Assembly (NCBI GenBank): GCA_018302335.1
Contig: JAGVZT010000050.1
Span: forward strand, 1 to 44,833
DNA: 44,833 nt
Origin: Candidatus Woesearchaeota archaeon
GTDB taxonomy: Archaea; Nanobdellota; Nanobdellia; Woesearchaeales; JAGVZT01
Direction of reading: 5' to 3'
Positions 9,610 to 18,600 of this stretch are shown here, piece by piece. The number at the start of each line of letters is the position of its first letter. The first letter of the stretch is position 1. A program made the position numbers and the translations under genes. Below the pieces are notes generated by a model. That model made no database searches. It saw only the letters and a list, made by a program, of their open reading frames with translations, and was not told the origin of the DNA.

Positions 9610-10716
9610 ATGCGCGCTGCCTTCCTTATTGGGCTTATGCTGCTGCCCTCGGTCTGGGCCGCGGGCCTCGGGATGAGCCCCGGCAGAGTGGAATTCACCA
9701 ATCTCTATGTGGACGGCTTCGCTGCGGAGGACGCCCTCGTGAGCGCCACGCAGCCGGATGGCCTTCTGGTCCGTGCTTCGGTGGAGCCCGCGTCCCTCGG
9801 GGCGTGGCTCACCGTTGAACCCGCTGCGTTCACGGTCCGGGGAGGGCAGCCGCAGAGACTGCGCATCACCGCAGAGCCCGGAGGTGTGGCCCCCGGAGTG
9901 CATGAGGGCACCCTTCTCCTGCGCTCGGAGCTCAGCGCGCCTATCCCCGCGGGGGATGCGCGAAGCACGGTGCTTCCCGCGCTCGCCGTTCCGGTCCGCA
10001 TCGAGGTGGTCGGCGAGGCGCTCGTGGCATGCGACGTCGGAGTGAAGGTCCTGCCGGTGGCTGAGGATGGCCTGCTTGCCGTCATCGTCCGTCTGCGGAA
10101 CGCAGGGAATGTCCGCCTCTCACCGGGGATGGAAGTCCTCCTGGGTGAGGGGGACAACATCCTCCAGGATGCTTCCTTTGTGATGAGCGCGCTTCCCGGC
10201 GAGACCATCGAGGAGAAGCGTTTCATAGAACACCGACTTGGGCAGGGGTCGCGCTGGGCCCTCGTCAGCGCCCAGGAGTGCGGCGAGCCCGTGCTCGTCC
10301 CCTTCGAGGTCACCGGGCCTCGCAGGGCCATCCTCCAGCTTGAAGGGGTCTCTGCCGGCCAGGGCTGGGCGGGAGAGTACGTTCCTGTCACCGCCGTCAT
10401 CACGAATACGCACGAGGCGGTGGTGGAGAGCACCCTCATCGTGGAACTTGCCATGCCGGACGGGGGGGTGCAACGCCTCTCGGAGACGATTCGGCTGGAG
10501 CCCGGGGAGCGGCAGAACCTTACCCTGTACTTCGCGCTGCAGGCCGGCTCCTATCCCGCGAAGGCCTATCTCACGCGGGAGGAGCTGCAGGCTGCGGGCG
10601 AGGTGACCGAGCTGCTCGTCGTGGTGCGACGCGAGCCGCCGGTCCGGGTGTACCTCGTCCTGGTCGTGCTGCTCGCCTTGGCGGTGCTGCTGCTCCGCGC
10701 CATCCGCCGCCGCTAG
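9610..10716 (+). CDS. Membrane-anchored surface protein with immunoglobulin/PapD-like folds
   Basis: The protein has 368 residues. Residues 1-18 are a signal peptide (MRAAFLIGLMLLPSVWAAG). The body is beta-rich: a region at about 20-140 resembles MSP/PapD-like domains (P-x-x-F-T-V-R-G-G-Q, then SELSAPIPAG), followed by two CARDB/NEW3-like stretches (RLRNAGNVRLSPGMEVLL and the region near EYVPVTAVITNTHEA). One C-terminal transmembrane helix (about 345-363) ends in RAIRRR, giving an outside-facing protein with a short basic tail. It is the only protein of this operon with an anchor and starts directly after the TAG of the previous gene, so it may tether or chaperone the two giant exoproteins (inference). 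Its TAG stop shares CTAG (10713-10716) with the convergent pilin gene. Confidence 0.85.
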   Translation: MRAAFLIGLMLLPSVWAAGLGMSPGRVEFTNLYVDGFAAEDALVSATQPDGLLVRASVEPASLGAWLTVEPAAFTVRGGQPQRLRITAEPGGVAPGVHEGTLLLRSELSAPIPAGDARSTVLPALAVPVRIEVVGEALVACDVGVKVLPVAEDGLLAVIVRLRNAGNVRLSPGMEVLLGEGDNILQDASFVMSALPGETIEEKRFIEHRLGQGSRWALVSAQECGEPVLVPFEVTGPRRAILQLEGVSAGQGWAGEYVPVTAVITNTHEAVVESTLIVELAMPDGGVQRLSETIRLEPGERQNLTLYFALQAGSYPAKAYLTREELQAAGEVTELLVVVRREPPVRVYLVLVVLLALAVLLLRAIRRR

Positions 10717-11180
10717 CCCGAGCAGCTGCCCTCGAGCGGGGTGCCGCTTCCGGAGAAGGAGTAGTTCGCCCCGGTATCGTCGTCCGTGTAGTTGACACGC
10801 ACGGTGTACGAGTACGAGTCGCCGCTGCTCCCGCAGTCCTTGTGGCTCGCGATGCCGGAGCCCGAGAACGTCACCGATTCGCCGGATGAGAGCGTGGTGT
10901 CGCTGGTGACCGCCGAGGTGCCCTCGATGGTGATGTCCCGGATGGTGATACCGCCGCGGAGGTTGTTCCGGACCTTGAGGACGTTCGCCGCTCCTGCCGC
11001 GTCGAAAGAATACGCCGTGAGCGCGATGTCCGCGCTGCCCCAGTAGAGCTCGCTGGTCCGCCGTCGCGAGGAGGAGCCGATGCTCGGGATGCCCCCGAGG
11101 ACACCGACGACGATGAGCGCAAGGATGATGACCACCGCGAGGATGATGAGGTACTCCGTCGACGCCTGGGCGCGGGCCAT
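10713..11180 (-). CDS. Archaeal type IV pilin-like protein, class III signal peptide
   Basis: The protein has 155 residues. The N-terminus MARAQASTEYLIILAVVI carries the QxSxEY class III signature of archaeal pilins, with cleavage expected before Q5 by a FlaK/EppA-type prepilin peptidase (family knowledge). A hydrophobic helix of about 23 residues follows; a beta-rich head of about 120 residues ends with a Cys near residue 116 (KDCGSSG) and another near the C-terminus (GSCSG), probably a disulfide. A TATA-like TTAAATAG lies about 26 nt upstream of the ATG, so the gene probably has its own leaderless transcript even though it follows the second pilin by only 36 nt. The head contains 'YWGSADIALTAYSF', parallel to 'YWQQADIAIVEYSF' in the neighbour, so the two are paralogues. 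Confidence 0.9.
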   Translation of the reverse strand: MARAQASTEYLIILAVVIILALIVVGVLGGIPSIGSSSRRRTSELYWGSADIALTAYSFDAAGAANVLKVRNNLRGGITIRDITIEGTSAVTSDTTLSSGESVTFSGSGIASHKDCGSSGDSYSYTVRVNYTDDDTGANYSFSGSGTPLEGSCSG

Positions 11181-11200
11181 GAGAATTCACTGGGGCAAGG

Positions 11201-11210
11201 CTATTTAATC
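11201..11210 (-). promoter_or_regulatory. TATA box for downstream pilin
   Basis: On the minus strand the sequence GATTAAATAG is centred about 26 nt before the ATG at 11180, the spacing seen for other leaderless genes in this window. It sits just after the TAG of the upstream pilin (11217-11219). Confidence 0.55.
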
Positions 11211-11216
11211 CTTTCT

Positions 11217-11684
11217 CTACTGGGCGCAATTGCCAGTCAGTTGGTTCCCGTCCCCGTCCTGAATCTGCTCGCCGCCCGTGGCGGGAACCGAATACTCCAT
11301 GTACACATCGAATGCGTACGCATTCCCCGCAACCGGGCACGTCACTCCAGCGAACATGTTCGAAGAATCGATGACGTACGTCTCTCCGGGATTCAGCACG
11401 ACCGGCCCTGAGAAGAATGTGGTGCCGCCTATCTGGACGACATCGAGATTGACCGGATTCGGGAGGTTGCTCCGCAGCTTTGCATACGCGCTGGACGTGT
11501 CCTCACCAAAGGAATACTCCACTATGGCGATGTCCGCCTGCTGCCAATAGGCAGCGCCCGCTCTCTGCCGCGAACTGCTGCCCATCTGCGGAAAGCCGCC
11601 AAGGACCCCCACCACGATGAGCGCGAGGATGATCACCACCGCTAGGATGATGAGATACTCCGCAGAGGCCTGGGCGCGTCGCAT
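11217..11684 (-). CDS. Archaeal type IV pilin-like protein, class III signal peptide
   Basis: The protein has 155 residues if started at the ATG at 11684 (MRRAQASAEYLIIL); an in-frame GTG at 11702 would add six residues. I chose the ATG because it gives the same short pre-sequence as the sister pilin and lies about 28 nt from a good TATA box. QASAEY is the class III processing motif. The hydrophobic helix is almost identical to that of the neighbour, and the beta-rich head has two Cys (VTCPVAG and GNCAQ). The two pilins are divergent from the giant-protein operon at 12-31 kb. The major/minor roles of the pair are not deducible. Confidence 0.88.
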   Translation of the reverse strand: MRRAQASAEYLIILAVVIILALIVVGVLGGFPQMGSSSRQRAGAAYWQQADIAIVEYSFGEDTSSAYAKLRSNLPNPVNLDVVQIGGTTFFSGPVVLNPGETYVIDSSNMFAGVTCPVAGNAYAFDVYMEYSVPATGGEQIQDGDGNQLTGNCAQ

Positions 11685-11705
11685 AGAGGATTCCTTCCTC
11701 ACCAG

Positions 11706-11718
11706 GCTTTTATACTTT
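11706..11718 (-). promoter_or_regulatory. TATA box for pilin pair
   Basis: On the minus strand AAAGTATAAAAGC is centred about 28 nt upstream of the ATG at 11684, a clear archaeal TATA element. Confidence 0.65.
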
Positions 11719-12020
11719 GTGACGGCAGGGAGGTACAGAAATACTCGGGCACATCGTCGGCCGCGCGGGGAGGAATCATCGGCATGCCGACGAGACCCTG
11801 CGGATGTCTTATGGCATTACGGCCGAAGAGCCTTGAGTTGTTCTATGAAGCCGACGGCAGTAGAATACTTATTTTGTAAGATAAAAAGCCTGTCCTGTAG
11901 GATTTTGAGGTGGGTATATACCGGCCATGTAGGCCACGTTAATCCGCTACGGAACCCCAAACGTCACCTCCGGCGAGCTCCTTTACCTGATTATGTGCGA
12001 TATATCCTGCCAGCCAGCAA
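11719..12020. other. AT-richer divergent intergenic region
   Basis: This stretch between the pilins and the giant-protein operon shows no convincing gene in any frame; the ORF crossing it is out of keeping with neighbouring coding style. It holds a perfect palindrome GGTATATACC (11913-11922), followed by a short inverted pair GGCC-ATGTA-GGCC (11923-11935), and AT-rich tracts near 11865-11890. These are candidate operator sites for divergent control of pilins and giant surface proteins; no RNA gene was recognised. Confidence 0.4.
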
Positions 12021-12031
12021 TATTTAAATAG
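12021..12031 (+). promoter_or_regulatory. TATA box of giant surface-protein operon
   Basis: TATTTAAATAG is a strong archaeal TATA element. Transcription would start near 12051, roughly 100 nt before the HTH coding region, so this operon has a long 5' leader unlike most genes in the window. Confidence 0.6.
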
Positions 12032-12051
12032 CTGCGTCACCGCGGCTTGTC

Positions 12052-12120
12052 GTGGTCTTGCCGGGGAGGCAACTGACCGTAAGCGAGAGCGGAATGGACT
12101 GGCCCTGTAAGAGGAGGTGA
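12052..12120 (+). CDS. Possible 22-codon leader peptide upstream of HTH regulator
   Basis: A GTG at 12052 lies at the leaderless distance (about 26 nt) from the TATA box and opens a 22-codon frame ending in TGA at 12118-12120. The stop is embedded in a perfect Shine-Dalgarno string GGAGGTGA (12113-12120), so translation of the short frame could be coupled to the next cistron. It could equally be non-coding leader. There is no homology argument; this is inference from spacing alone. Confidence 0.25.
   Translation: MVLPGRQLTVSESGMDWPCKRR
12113..12120 (+). promoter_or_regulatory. Perfect Shine-Dalgarno motif without an obvious start codon
   Basis: GGAGGTGA matches the full anti-SD core. No ATG, GTG or TTG sits at normal spacing in the regulator's frame; the only in-frame candidate is a CTG at 12127. 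The frame from 12121 to 12243 is open and protein-like. Confidence 0.45.
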
Positions 12121-12243
12121 CTCTGCCTGTCTGAGAGCAGACGGCGGAAGGATGCTGATGACCGAGCTGGAGCCCTCCTCCAGGCTCTCGGGCAGGTCCT
12201 GCAGCGCTACGCTGCGGAACACGGACTCGACCCCGAGGAGGTC

Positions 12244-12651
12244 ATGTCCCAGCTTCGGATGACTGCTGAGCCCGAGCTGGGCATCCCCGTCCGCCTGCTT
12301 GCGGCGCGGGAGCTGGGCGTTCTTGAGCTGCTCGTGAAATTCCTCCACGAGGAGCGAGGCATGCGGCTCGCGGACATCGCGCGGCTGCTCAGCAGGGACG
12401 CCCGGACCATCTGGAGCGCGTACTCAGCGGCACAGCGCAAGGCCTCCGGTCCTCTGCTTCTGAAGGACGGCGCTCTCACCGTGCCTGCGGCCGTATTCGG
12501 CGACCGCAGATTCGGCCCGCTCGAAGCGGTCTGTGCCCATCTCAAGAGCACGGGCCGCAGCTACGCGGAGATAGGAAGGATGCTCAACCGCGACAGCCGT
12601 ACCATCTGGACCGTATGCAAGAGGGCCGAGCGCAAAGGGGGGAGCGCATGA
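12244..12651 (+). CDS. Tandem helix-turn-helix regulator of the giant surface-protein operon
   Basis: The 135-residue conservative version starts at the ATG at 12244. It holds two copies of a repeat of about 60 residues, each starting with a 'PVR/PAA' strand and LGxLE/FGPLE helix and ending in an HTH: GMRLADIARLLSRDARTIW and RSYAEIGRMLNRDSRTIW. I recall similar 'LNRDxRTIW' repeats in DPANN-type archaeal genomes near large surface genes (memory, not searched). The same frame is coding-like upstream to at least 12160 (ALLQALGQVLQRYAAEHGLD), so the annotated start is probably too short. The true start may be the ATG at 12158 in another frame, which would need one base inserted near 12170, or a non-ATG codon near 12127. 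The TGA overlaps the ATG of the giant protein (ATGA), so regulator and targets are co-transcribed. Confidence 0.75.
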   Translation: MSQLRMTAEPELGIPVRLLAARELGVLELLVKFLHEERGMRLADIARLLSRDARTIWSAYSAAQRKASGPLLLKDGALTVPAAVFGDRRFGPLEAVCAHLKSTGRSYAEIGRMLNRDSRTIWTVCKRAERKGGSA

Positions 12652-15600
12652 GGAGTCTCCGCGCGGTCTCTCTGGTGGTGCTGGTTGCGCTTCTCGCTGG
12701 CATCATCACCGCCCAGACCCCCCTGTTCTCCGTCCTCTCGGACAAGGCCAGCTATCTCCTCGGCGAGCCGGTCTCCATCACCGTCGGCGCAACCGCTCCT
12801 GCGGACCTGCGCGTGGTGTTCGGGAACCAGAGCTACTCCTACGCCGGTGTCGCGAACGGCAGCGTGCCGTTCACTCCTCTGGAAGCCGGAACGTACGTCG
12901 TGGAGATGCTCAGCAACGGGAGCGTGGTCGCCCAGACCAGCTTTGTGGTGGTCTCCGAGGAGACGCCTTCTCCGGAGCAGCAGCCCATCCAGCTTGCGGT
13001 GCAGACCGACAAGGCGGTGTACACCCTTGGAGAGATTGTGCATATCACCGTCTCTCCGGCGGCAGGCGCGCTCGCAGTGCTCTTCAGCCAGCAGCGGTAC
13101 GACTATCCAGGCGCCGCGGATGCCGTGGACTTCACCCCGAGCGAGGCAGGGCTGCATACCATCGAGGCGACGCTCGGGAGCGAGACCGCCTCGGCCAATT
13201 TCACGGTCCTCGATGCGTATCCCGAGGAGGACCCCACACTCGTGGGAGAAGACGACCGGGTGTTCGCCCCCTGGCTCAGTATGCAGGAACGCAGTGGTCT
13301 CGAGGACGGGCTCGAGGTAATCCTCCAGTTCCCCATCAAGGGCCGCGGGCAGGCAGCGGTCCGTGCGGCCGGCGCTGCGGTCGGCGAGATGGACACCTCG
13401 GCGGGAAAGCTGCGGGCGAGTGTGCGGCACTTCACCGGCGCGTTCGAGCTGCCAGCCGAACTGGAGGAGCTGCGTCCCGGAGAGGTGGTGGTGCGCGCCT
13501 CGCCCGGCCGGACGATGAAGCCAGGCCTCTACAGAGTGGAGGTTGAGCTTGAGCAGGACGGAGTGTGGTACTACCAGGAGCGGCTCTTCCCGTATGGCCT
13601 CATCTCCCTGAACACCAGGAGAAGCATCTACCGGCCGGGTGAGACTGCCGAGTTCGAGATAGTGGTGCTGGACGCCGACGGCCATCCTGTCTCGGGAGCG
13701 GACATCAGCCTGCAGGTCACGGACCCGGCAGGCGGGACCACTATCCTGACCACGGGAGAGATTACCGAGAGCACTGATGCCGGCGTCTATCTCGCGGGCT
13801 ACCAGACTGCAATAGAGGGCAACCACTCCCTTACGGTGAACACCGTCCTCAACGGGGAATCGTTGCAGTTCTCCACGTATTTCATGGTCCTCTCTGACTA
13901 TGCCTTTGACATCGTGCGCGCCACGAAGAGCAAGATAGACCCCACGCAGCAGGAATGGTTCTCCGTGCGGATTGACGTCACACCCTCCGCTGGCCCTCTG
14001 GTCCTCAGCGAGTCCGTCCCATCCGTCTTCAGAGTGCAGAGCGATGCGGCGGTCAGCACCCTGCTGGACACGACCACCATGACCTGGACCCTGCCGGAGG
14101 AGGGCAGCTCCGTGGAATACCAGTATGCGGTCCCGAAGGAGTGGCCGAGGCTGTACCAGCTCGGGCCCGCCCGCATCGACTGGGCCAACGGCACCTTCGA
14201 CGAGGCGCGTCCGTGGTACGTCGCGGTGGACCCGGTGTTCAGGAACTACACCGCGTTCTTCGTGTACTACAATGCCACCGGAAACGCATCTGGAAGTGAC
14301 ACTCCCAAGTACCGCAGATGGAACCAGTCGTGGAATCCGCAGCAGGACACCCAAGACATAGGGGCGCGCGCACGCTGGGTGCTCGCCAAGTCGAATCCTT
14401 TCATGCACGAGTTTGTCATGGTCACGCAGGACAATAGCAGTCAGATTGTGGCCCAGGTGTGGAACAGCACTCACTGGAGCAATTTGACGGTGCTCGCAAC
14501 ATCGGTCGCCGACGCAACCGCCAGAGGCTTCGACATCGCATACATGAACGCATCCGGCCGTGCGATGGTGGTATGGGGGAATGGCACCGCACGGGAGAGC
14601 TACCGGATATGGAACGGCACCCACTGGGGGGGTGTCGGGACCCTTCCGGCCGACGACTGCGCGGGGAACACGGTATGGGTGCAGATAGAGGCAAATCCGA
14701 GGTCTGACGAGATAGTGGCGGTTGTCTTCGACAGTGCCGAGGCGCACTGCGCTCAGGTATGGGATGGCTCCTCCTGGGTGAATTACACTACCCTGGAGGC
14801 CAGCACTGCCGGAGACACCAGTGGCCCGGCTCAGGCCATCGGCTTCGAGAGCCTTTCCGGTGACGCTGTGGTCGCCTACGAGGGGACAACTGTTGGTATC
14901 TTCAGGGCGCGTCAGTGGAACGGAACGCACTGGGGGACTGAGGACCTGACTGCAGACCTTGGCGGCCAGAACGACTGGATTCAGGCCGCGTCTGACGCCA
15001 GTTCCGATGTGGTCATGTTTGTGTCGTACAACGATGCGGCGACTGCGGACATCGAGACCAACCGTTGGAACGGGACGCACCTCGACAACAATGTCCAACT
15101 GAGTGGTGGCGTGGAAGACGACTGTCTTGACTGCTACCACGCGGAAGTGGTGCCCTTCAACAGTACAGGCTTCATGGCGATATATATTGCGGATGCGGCA
15201 GATCAGCCCACGTATCAGCAGTGCGTCTCTGACGTGGCGTGCGCGGCAGGCACATGGGGGGCAGCGGCGCAGGTCAGCGCTTCCACGTGTGGAGAGGCGG
15301 CTGACGCGACATGGACGACGGCGGTGAGGGACCCGCTCAATCCTGGAGACGCCTTGCTTGCGTTCTCCACCACCACCGGAAGATTCAAGTGCGTCATCCC
15401 CTTCCAGGGCAACGCCTGGGGTACCATGAGCGCACCTCTTGGACAACAGACCGACATGCTTGGCACCCTTGACTTCTACCTGGTGATGGACCGCTTCAAC
15501 AACACTCCGCCGGTGGTGGACCGGCCGGGAACGTGGGACAATATCTCATTCACCACGAAGACCGTGTTCCAGCGCAACGAGTCGGTATTCGTCAACGTCA

Positions 15601-18600
15601 GCGTCCGGGACAGCAGGCAGCAGCAGCTCGACGCGGCAGTGGTCACGGTGTGGAACTCCACCGGGCACATCGTCATCAACAACGCGAGCATGCGTCGCGA
15701 CGGGGAGATTACCGACGGCTTCAACTACAACTATTCCTTCCTCCTCTCGGTTGCGGCAGACTTCGGGGTCTGGAACATCACCGTCTGGGCCACGGACATC
15801 TACGGCGATGCCTCCTCGAACTGGTCCAACATCACCGTCACGGACATCACCCCGCCGCTGGCGTTCGTGTACGGCCACAACAGCACAGGTATCTATCAGG
15901 GTACTTCCGTGCTGTTCAACGCGACGTGGTTCGACATCGGCGAGCTTTCTCACTATGTATTCGCCATCAATCGGACAGGAGACTGGGCGAACACCTCCGC
16001 GGTCATCTTCACGGGCATCCAGAATTTATCCACGAATGTCTCCATCATCAGCGAAGAGGCCGGGACGCTCATCGCCTGGCAGTTCTATGCGAACGACACC
16101 TCGGGCAACACGAACAGCAGCCCGCTCCAGACCTTCGTGGTGGGCGGCGTGGTGTGGAACCAGACATCGCTCATCCTGAGCGCGGAGCAGTTCACCGCCC
16201 AGCCCGAGGCGAACGTCCTCGTCACCGGCCACCTGAACAACTCCAACGTGACGGTGGCGTGCTACCAGGGAGACTGCGCGACCATCCGGGCGAACTACAC
16301 CCACAGCCAGGACCTCAACGGGACGAGCATGCAGGTGCGCTTCAACTGCTCCACGGGAAGCTCCGGGACGTTCTCCGCGAACTTCTCGGTCAACTCGACG
16401 CAGGACCGGTATGCGCAGAACCTCTCGGTGAACTGCACCATCACAGAGGATGTCTTCCCGAACTGGTCCGCTGCGTACGAAAACCAGAGCGTGTACCAGT
16501 TCGACAGCGTGCAGTTCAACGCCACGTGGCAGGACGACAATGCCTTGAGCCACTACCGCTTCGCCATCAACGCGAGCGGGGAGTGGCTCAACACCTCCTG
16601 GTTCTCGTTCCCGGGCACCAGGAACTTCTCGCTGAACGTCTCGCGCATCAGCCTGGAGCCGGGCTCACGCGTCGCGTGGCGGTTCTTCGCCAACGATTCC
16701 ATAAACCAGCTCAACCAGACCGCAAACCAGACATTCCTGGTGGGCGGAGCGGTGTGGAACCAGACCCTGCTGGACCTCAACGTCACGGAGCAGTTCACCG
16801 CGGAGCCTGAGTTGAACGTCAGGCTGACCGGCCACAACAATAACTCCAATGTCCGCGTGGCGTGCTTCCAGGGAGACTGCTCGGTCATCCGGAACAATTT
16901 CACCGCGCTGGACCTCAATGACACCTCGGTGCAGGTGCGCTTCAACTGCAGCACGCTGACCTTCGGGACCTTCTCCGCGAACTTCAGCGTGAACAGCACC
17001 CAGGACCGCTATAGCCACAACCTCTCCGTGAACTGCACCATCACGGAGGATGTGTTCCCGAACTGGTCCGCTGCGTACGAAAACCAGAGCGTGTACCAGT
17101 TCGACAGCGTGCAGTTCAACGCCACGTGGCAGGACGACAACAACCTGAGCATGTACCGGTTCAGCATCAATACCACTGGGGAATGGCTGAACACCTCCTG
17201 GACTGCCTTTGCGGGCACGCGGAACTTCTCGCTGAACCTCTCTCGCATCAGCCTGGAGCCCGGTTCCCTGGTGTCCTGGCGCTTCGCCGCGAACGACTCC
17301 GCGAACCAGGTGAACCAGACGGGCAATTCCACCTTCCTCGTGGGCGGCGTGGTGTGGAACCAGACCTCGCTCACCTTTGGCACGGTGGACCAGTTCACCC
17401 AGGACCCGGAGCGGGATGTCCGCCTCACGGGCTACCTGAACAACAGCAATGTCCGCGTGGCGTGCTTCCAGGGGGACTGCTCGGTCATCCGGAACAACTT
17501 CACCGCGCTCGACCTCAACGGCACCTCGGTGCAGGTGCGCTTCAACTGCTCCACTGCGAGCGCAGGGACCTTCGCCGCGAACTTCTCGGTGAACAGCACC
17601 CAGGACCGGTATGCGCAGAACCTCTCGGTGAACTGCACCGTCAATGGTGTCCCCCGCGTCGCCACTCCGGGAACCTGGGACAACCTCACCTTCCTGCAGC
17701 GCACGAGCTTCGAGAGGAACACCAGCCTCTTCGTGAACGTTTCGGTGACGGACCCAGACGGCGGCGCGGACCTCCGGAACGTCACCATCACCCTGCTCAA
17801 CTCCACCGGGCATACGGTCATCGACAACGCGAGCATGCGCCAGGACGGGAGCATCGCGGGCGGTTTCAACTACAATTTTTCCAGCCTCATCTCGCCGACC
17901 GCGGACTTCGGGACCTGGACTCTCTACGTCTTCGCCAACGACTCCCTGAGCGTGAGGCACTCGAACACCACAACCTTCACGGTCACCGACACCGTGCCGC
18001 CGGACTTTGCCCTCAATCAGACAATCGGCTCGTTGCGCAGATACGTGAACTTCACGGCGAACATCACGGTGCATGACATCGGAGGACTCTCCTTTATCTG
18101 GGTGGAGAGCAACCACACTGGTCCGTTCGCGAACTACAGCTTCCTCTCCGTGGGAGGAGTGACGGACTACGTGTATAATTCCTCTTTCAATGTGACCGCG
18201 AACCGGACAGAGCGGATATGCTGGGGAGCCTGGTCCAATGACACCACGGGGAACCTCAACAGGAGCGCGTACACCTGCTTCGTCATCGAGAATACTCTTC
18301 CGGTGCACACGGCACCAGTCCTCTCCCCCTCGCCAGCCCTGGGCACGGACACCCTGACCTGCGCCAACCAGAGCTCCTTTGACGTCGATGGGGACAACAT
18401 CACGAGCGCCTACGTCTGGTACCTCGACAACCGCACGGACGCGCTCTTCTGGGCGGACTACGAGCGGAACCTCACCGACATCTTCGGCTCCGCCCCCGTG
18501 GCTTCGGCGGGCACCTCCTTCAAGCGGGGCAGGGTTGGCAGCGCGGTCTCCGTGAATGACACGGACTACATGAATTACACCACGGACGGCAATTTCAATC

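Noticed and set aside
11617-12027. Plus-strand open frame across the pilin start and divergent region
   Set aside because: The frame runs through the pilin promoter and has no homology or coding-like composition.
12094-12130. Recoding of TGA at 12118 to join the 22-codon leader frame to the HTH gene
   Set aside because: The leader residues do not look like part of the HTH protein and there is no SECIS-like or Pyl context; coupling is simpler.
12561-15446. Long minus-strand open frame (over 900 codons) opposite the giant gene
   Set aside because: It is an antisense shadow of GC-rich coding sequence: Arg/Val/Gly/His-rich, no domain, no promoter, while the plus strand has clear domains and a signal peptide.
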